Made by a program: the position numbers and the translations under genes
The notes under the pieces: model-generated
What the model was told of the DNA's origin: nothing
Seen by the model: only the letters and a program-made list of their open reading frames with translations
The model's database searches: none
Origin: Bordetella parapertussis
Lineage (GTDB): Bacteria > Pseudomonadota > Gammaproteobacteria > Burkholderiales > Burkholderiaceae_C
Length of the DNA stretch: 26,084 nucleotides
Direction: 5' to 3'
Assembly: GCA_945901125.1 (NCBI GenBank)
Contig: CAMDKD010000040.1
Span: 1 to 26,084 of the forward strand
Shown: piece after piece, positions 24,701-26,084 of the stretch
Numbering within the stretch: the stretch's first letter is position 1
How the letters are laid out: each line of letters starts with the position of its first letter

Positions 24701-26084
24701 ACCTGAATACTTTCTTTACAACGGCTGGCAAGATCACTTATACCGGTGCGCTGAACGCCTACGGCACCCGTATGTTGACCACCACAGTGCACGACCTCTC
24801 TTTTGCCAGCAACAACACTGCGACGACCACCAGCACCATCACCATCGATGCGGTGAATGATGCGCCGACCATCACCACCCCAGCAGGTACGCTGCCTGGT
24901 GCCAATTCGAACGTGGCCTACTCTATAGCCGGTGGCTTCACCATTGCAGATGTAGATGCAGGCAGCAGCAGTCCGGTGCAGGTAAATTTTCAAGTGCTCG
25001 AAGGTGCGGTCACCGATGGAGACGTGCTGAACTACGGTACGCTGCCCGCAGGCGTCACCTTGGTCGGTGGCACCTATGGCACTAACCACGTGTACAGCTT
25101 CCAAGGCACGATCAGCGCTTTGAATGCGTGGATGTCCAATACAGGTTTTTTGAAGTTCACTTCGACCTCGGCCAGTGACGTGGTCGCCAGTATCAATACA
25201 ACCGTCAGCGACTTGGGTAACACAGGTACCGGTGGCACATTGACAGCTAATGGAACCACGCTGAGCGTGAACGTGGTGAGTGACTCTACGCCGCCTGCAT
25301 TAATCGCTAACGGGGCGACGACTGACAGCAATGGAAATATTGTGTTGACCTATGACGACACTTTGTCTGCCGCTGGACCGAATGCCAGCATGTTCTCGGT
25401 GTTCATGAACGGATCTGGAAGCGCCAACAACACAATCAACGGAGTCACAGTGAGTGGCAGAACCGTGACGCTGAATTTGGCCACGAAGATTAAATTCGGC
25501 GATACGGTCAAGGTCTCTTACACCGACAACGACGGTGTAAACACCGCCAATGCCATACAAGACAGCGTGGGTAACGATGCGGTAAGCCTTGTTAATCAAA
25601 CTGTCACCAACAATGTGCCAAATGTGGCGCCGGTCGCAAGTGGCACAGCCAGCTTGGCTTCGATTCTCGAAGACAACACAATCTCCACTGGCTCGCTGGT
25701 GTCTGCGCTTTTTGGCACGAACGCCAATTTCAGCGATGTTGATGGCAACACCTTGGGCGGGGTTGCAATCACAGCAAACACCGCAACCGCTGCGCAAGGT
25801 AAGTGGCAATGGCAGGCTTCGGGAACTTCCACATGGACTGACATTGCAACCTCTGGACTGGCGGATATCAGTGCCTTGTACCTTGCAGCAAACACCAGCT
25901 TACGTTTCTTGCCTGCGTCTAACTTCAATGGCACACCCGGTGGACTGACAGCGCGTTTGGTGGACTCCAGTGCTTCAGGCTTGACCAACGGAACCAGCAC
26001 CAACGTGTCCACCAATGGTGGCAGCACTGCTTACAGCGCTGCTACTGTCAGCCTGAGTACCAGCGTTACTGCTGTCAATGACGC
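18724..26084 (+). CDS. Giant BapA-like type I-secreted adhesin (5' part, continues past the window)
   Basis: The frame is open from the ATG at 18724 to the window end, 2453 codons without a stop. There is no Sec signal peptide, as expected for type I secretion with a C-terminal signal. Residues 1-173 resemble the N-terminal retention segment of BapA-type adhesins: LRQGKKLKVMVDGVNAVELD then NFF, and LWTPGMPAIPL. A nine-glycine linker follows (174-182), then a KITGSAFKAEV...VTPLTNLAA segment. From about residue 432 the protein is a chain of immunoglobulin-like repeats with VNDAP linkers and DED/EDT calcium-type motifs: families A (four copies), B (four) and SwmB-like S (three), plus cadherin-like pieces (FAENRNFEYDEN and FDYNEIQNDG). 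No RTX nonapeptides occur in this part. Expected role: cell-surface attachment or biofilm. The secretion genes and C-terminus lie outside the window. Confidence 0.8.
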   Translation, partial: MSKLLLKAIPSNASSAAAEQSLGYIDTMGSTQRVSVKAQPKTVYRLVDAKTGEVIKNQTVLRQGKKLKVMVDGVNAVELDNFFPDEAANATAPVDSPSYLVDTGVAGAPAYGAVTAQTPVEVSANGMSVLWTPGMPAIPLAEPVAFGAPAVAAVSGVGSMGGLAAAVGVAAAAGGGGGGGGGAGGTASKPTAKITGSAFKAEVADNTGLVVEAFDSTGKSRGKANVGADGKYELTLDDPAFKGSLVLKMYDGLPDDGKMPKFYDEASGEVKDFTKPLYAVVNYGGEGKTITVNVTPLTNLAATVAGVDTKSDKPTLSGTAAETEKLVKEANTKVAQKFGLNVDDLTAADVQTTKSDKVNAYGVALAVMSKMEQSKTQDEVANLFKTDSSAFTSSLQTAVTALKKDAGSNNEYLKNIDTSKLQAVSDVASDTTAPELVDSESAIKANTSSDGFKVYLHFDSELAKNTAEKGQFTVSVTTPGGNGVDAVISSVAIDGNDVVLTLATAIVKGQTVTVSYKDPTPNVANDATTNDLLAVQDVAGNDAADISATTVDNNVAVTKVFTFAENRNFEYDENQVVSKSVAGDNITYTYPKVATVSMAEGSVTPTKFRFTVGNSSVSSDGLYSIDSEGNISLTNVGLSAGKASNDYEINSGKDLKYGVQAGDDMGNWSTSVDIILKVKDVSLEAPTVSAPVSFTVTEDVAGNLVFAKDAFADQDSTNLKVELSVTNGTITPTTVEGVTVTGSGASLTFAGTKTDLNTFFSTAGNIKYTGAADVNGSRVLTVKVSDDSTPTVLSKSITSNIKITAVNDAPVASGTSSLVAIDEDNTSSAGSTVLTLFGSNFSDSKDAVTNGSSANTLAGVAITANAATDAQGVWQWSTNGSSWTPIATSGLADTSALYLAATTKLRFVPASNYNGSPGALTARLVESSASSLTNGSTTDVSANGGATVFSAATVSLGTSINAVNDVPVRTAGSDITLNIDEDSASSATSLGLGSYTYGNGGGTDESSQTLSYQFTSIPSSITLWKADGTTQVTTSTTGLTLVEMNGLTYKTVADANDSAAQNLTWTVTDSGTGTNSITENLSVKVNAVNDAPVNTVPVTVDVVANMATYNLAGTQVAYTSKPVTGLNIGDVDAGTGTMSVTLSVTNGSLAHNTASGVTFTDTSSRSFTASGSKADLNAWLASTGGVTYTPTEGFKGNDTLTMLTSDGGNSGSGVALTDTDTVTLTVADKTAPTLLKAETDEQNGSIIRLTYSEDLDGTNIATNAAFSLSVRNGSADDAAVVSGVLVNSVSVSGRVVTLNLSKAIEVQHKVKLTYTDADGDTTATVQDAQGNDSVSFANQAVTIKVPDLVAPVVKDNQAFDYNEIQNDGAVVATVQASDSVGVSGYRFANADGSSGSDTSSDGYFSIDADGKITITAAGRSAGANNFENTMSSGDAAKTSFSYRIQARDERGNWSAAETVTLNLKNVNEAPTLTSFNSFSIDFMDGEDTFTEILYGDLLEFAQDESDVDANDTLKFLITGVTTGTLQKWTSGTWVNVTANSTTVAEGEKLQWKPAADANGDNLNAFTVKAMDAGGLKSATDIQVKANVAAVNDAPIVVSGKQTVTLTPAATEDPIYTNGANVGSLFSDSFSDAKDAVSGGSSANIFKGIIITGNAATSAQGTWQWSYDGSDNDYAEWFYIPKDTDSDAPTAENVFYLRADAFVRFAPSRNFNGTPGALTTHLVESSYPEVDTYDNSNRFYPEAGYFTAEAVTLTTSVTPVNDAPTVVAYAVTLAAVDEDTASPAGAFVSSLFGASFSDAKDTVTVAVSGGSSANTLAGVAIKGNAAVAATQGVWQWSTDGSNWNPIDTDLADANALYLAAATILRFVPVSNYNGTPGALTARLVDSSATSSNGTSIDVSTNGGTTAYSNSTVSLGTSINAVNDAPIVIAPSTFTVNEDTTVNLLYTGTPFADVDSNILYVTLSTADGSINATSGDNVTVGGADAARTFRGTAADLNTFFTTAGKITYTGALNAYGTRMLTTTVHDLSFASNNTATTTSTITIDAVNDAPTITTPAGTLPGANSNVAYSIAGGFTIADVDAGSSSPVQVNFQVLEGAVTDGDVLNYGTLPAGVTLVGGTYGTNHVYSFQGTISALNAWMSNTGFLKFTSTSASDVVASINTTVSDLGNTGTGGTLTANGTTLSVNVVSDSTPPALIANGATTDSNGNIVLTYDDTLSAAGPNASMFSVFMNGSGSANNTINGVTVSGRTVTLNLATKIKFGDTVKVSYTDNDGVNTANAIQDSVGNDAVSLVNQTVTNNVPNVAPVASGTASLASILEDNTISTGSLVSALFGTNANFSDVDGNTLGGVAITANTATAAQGKWQWQASGTSTWTDIATSGLADISALYLAANTSLRFLPASNFNGTPGGLTARLVDSSASGLTNGTSTNVSTNGGSTAYSAATVSLSTSVTAVND
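19201..19278 (+). other. Alanine/polyglycine linker of the adhesin retention module
   Basis: Codons read MGGLAAAVGVAAAA followed by nine Gly codons (19243-19269) and AGG. In LapA/BapA-type adhesins such an unstructured glycine run threads the outer-membrane TolC-like pore while the N-terminal plug keeps the protein on the cell. The AAG step at its start resembles the AAG of LapG protease sites, but no LapG/LapD gene is seen here. Confidence 0.5.
20017..20390 (+). repeat. Adhesin repeat S1 (SwmB-like)
   Basis: Begins TAPELVDSESAI, then FKVYLHFDSELAK, VAIDGNDVVLTLATAIVKGQ, TVTVSYKDP and VQDVAGNDAAD. This is the SwmB-like pattern shared with S2 and S3: an L-x-F/Y-x-E/D strand, a VxLxL strand, then V-x-V/L-x-Y and QD-x-x-GND. 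Confidence 0.6.
20776..21153 (+). repeat. Adhesin repeat B1 (cadherin-like)
   Basis: Runs from APTVSAPVSFTVTED to ITAVNDAP. It shares FTVTED, LSVTNGTI, FAGTKTDLNTFFSTAGNIKY and TGAADVNGSRVLTV with B2, and more loosely with B3 and B4. Confidence 0.6.
21154..21624 (+). repeat. Adhesin repeat A1 (WQWS domain)
   Basis: About 157 residues from ASGTSSLVAIDEDNTSSAGS to NAVNDVP. The core is SANTLAGVAITANAATDAQG, VWQWSTNGSSWTPIATSGLA, LYLAATTKLRFVPASNYNGS, PGALTARLVESSA. It is closest to A3 at protein and DNA level. Confidence 0.7.
22000..22410 (+). repeat. Adhesin repeat B3 (cadherin-like, diverged)
   Basis: Contains LNIGDVDAGTGTMSVTLSVT, NGSLAHNTASGVTFT, SGSKADLNAWLASTGGVTYT. The ADLNxxxxxTGxxxYT core is shared with the other B copies. 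Confidence 0.5.
22411..22770 (+). repeat. Adhesin repeat S2 (SwmB-like)
   Basis: TAPTLLKAETDEQNGSIIRL, TYSEDLDGTNIATNAAFSLS, VSVSGRVVTLNLSKAIEVQH, KVKLTYTDADGDTTATVQDA. The VSGRxVTLNL strand is nearly identical to S3. Confidence 0.65.
23509..24012 (+). repeat. Adhesin repeat A2 (WQWS domain, diverged)
   Basis: Runs from VVSGKQTVTLTPAATEDP to VTPVNDAP. It keeps SANIFKGIIITGNAATSAQG, TWQWSYDGSD and NFNGTPGALTTHLVESS but carries inserts (AEWFYIPKDTDSDAP and YPEVDTYDNSNRFYPE), making it the most diverged A copy. Confidence 0.65.
24013..24495 (+). repeat. Adhesin repeat A3 (WQWS domain)
   Basis: 161 residues from TVVAYAVTLAAVDEDTASPA to NAVNDAP: GGSSANTLAGVAIKGNAA, TQGVWQWSTDGSNWNPIDTD, LYLAAATILRFVPVSNYNGT, PGALTARLVDSSA, GTSINAVNDAP. 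Confidence 0.7.
24496..24867 (+). repeat. Adhesin repeat B2 (cadherin-like)
   Basis: Runs from IVIAPSTFTVNEDTTVNLLY to DAVNDAP. FRGTAADLNTFFTTAGKITY and TGALNAYGTRMLTTTV match B1 closely. Confidence 0.6.
24868..25287 (+). repeat. Adhesin repeat B4 (cadherin-like, diverged)
   Basis: Contains GGFTIADVDAGSSSPVQVNF, VYSFQGTISALNAWMSNTGF and LKFTSTSASDVVASINTTV. It has the same LNxWxxxTG core as B3 with low identity elsewhere. Confidence 0.45.
25288..25617 (+). repeat. Adhesin repeat S3 (SwmB-like)
   Basis: TPPALIANGATTDSNGNIVL, TYDDTLSAAGPNASMFSVFM, VTVSGRTVTLNLATKIKFGD, TVKVSYTDNDGVNTANAIQD, SVGNDAVSLVNQTVT. Close to S2. Confidence 0.65.
25633..26084 (+). repeat. Adhesin repeat A4 (WQWS domain, cut by the window end)
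   Basis: Begins VASGTASLASILEDNTISTG; then TLGGVAITANTATAAQGKWQ, WQASGTSTWTDIATSGLADI, LYLAANTSLRFLPASNFNGT, PGGLTARLVDSSA. It ends at TAVNDA where the window stops. Confidence 0.65.

Noticed and set aside
21154..26084. CRISPR-like or tandem DNA repeats
   Set aside because: The repeats are in-frame protein domains of 120-160 residues with diverged copies, not short identical repeats with spacers.

Overview
The window looks like a chromosome segment of a Gram-negative bacterium, most likely a betaproteobacterium (Burkholderiales-like). The basis is GC content near 50-55% by eye, a clustered oxidative pentose phosphate operon with a beta-propeller lactonase, MHS-type transport, two-component genes, a lipoprotein, and a remnant resembling a betaproteobacterial/enterobacterial dihydrolipoyl dehydrogenase. 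The assignment is an inference; no rRNA, tRNA or CRISPR array was seen.

Region 1 (1-2300) is a decayed accessory patch. It opens with what looks like an IS21-family end (two 21-bp direct repeats, terminus in ...CA) that abuts and has removed the start of an XRE antitoxin gene. An orphan CopG/ribbon-helix-helix antitoxin follows, then an intact Phd/PIN toxin-antitoxin pair with a palindromic operator, then fragments of lpd and of a DinD/BRO-like gene.

Region 2 (2067-9533) holds a small membrane protein, an adhesin-E-like exported protein, an MHS-family transporter on the minus strand and, divergent from it, a plus-strand metabolic cluster: a DapA-fold protein that has lost most catalytic residues, a small unknown protein, 6-phosphogluconolactonase, 6-phosphogluconate dehydrogenase and glucose-6-phosphate dehydrogenase. 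Together the last three convert glucose-6-phosphate to ribulose-5-phosphate. A small exported protein lies convergent to zwf.

Region 3 (9839-13583) is a four-gene set of exported proteins: an LPP20-like lipoprotein, a membrane-anchored coiled-coil protein, a MORN-repeat/caspase protein with an intact His-Cys dyad, and a DUF4384 protein. The last three overlap by ATGA. A strong intrinsic-terminator hairpin wraps the start codon of the second gene, so expression of the caspase part is probably conditional on read-through. This is the best candidate for an undescribed system here.

Region 4 (13612-18476) holds a coiled-coil protein and two two-component modules: a histidine kinase divergent from an OmpR-type regulator with a perfect 12-bp inverted repeat between them, and a NarL-type regulator followed by a hybrid kinase, with a TTTAACC-N6-GGTTAAA site upstream.

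Region 5 (18724 to the window end) is the first 2453 codons of a giant type-I-secreted adhesin: a BapA-like N-terminal retention segment, a nine-glycine linker, then alternating repeat families (four copies of a roughly 160-residue WQWS domain, four cadherin-like copies, three SwmB-like copies). Its 3' end is outside the window.
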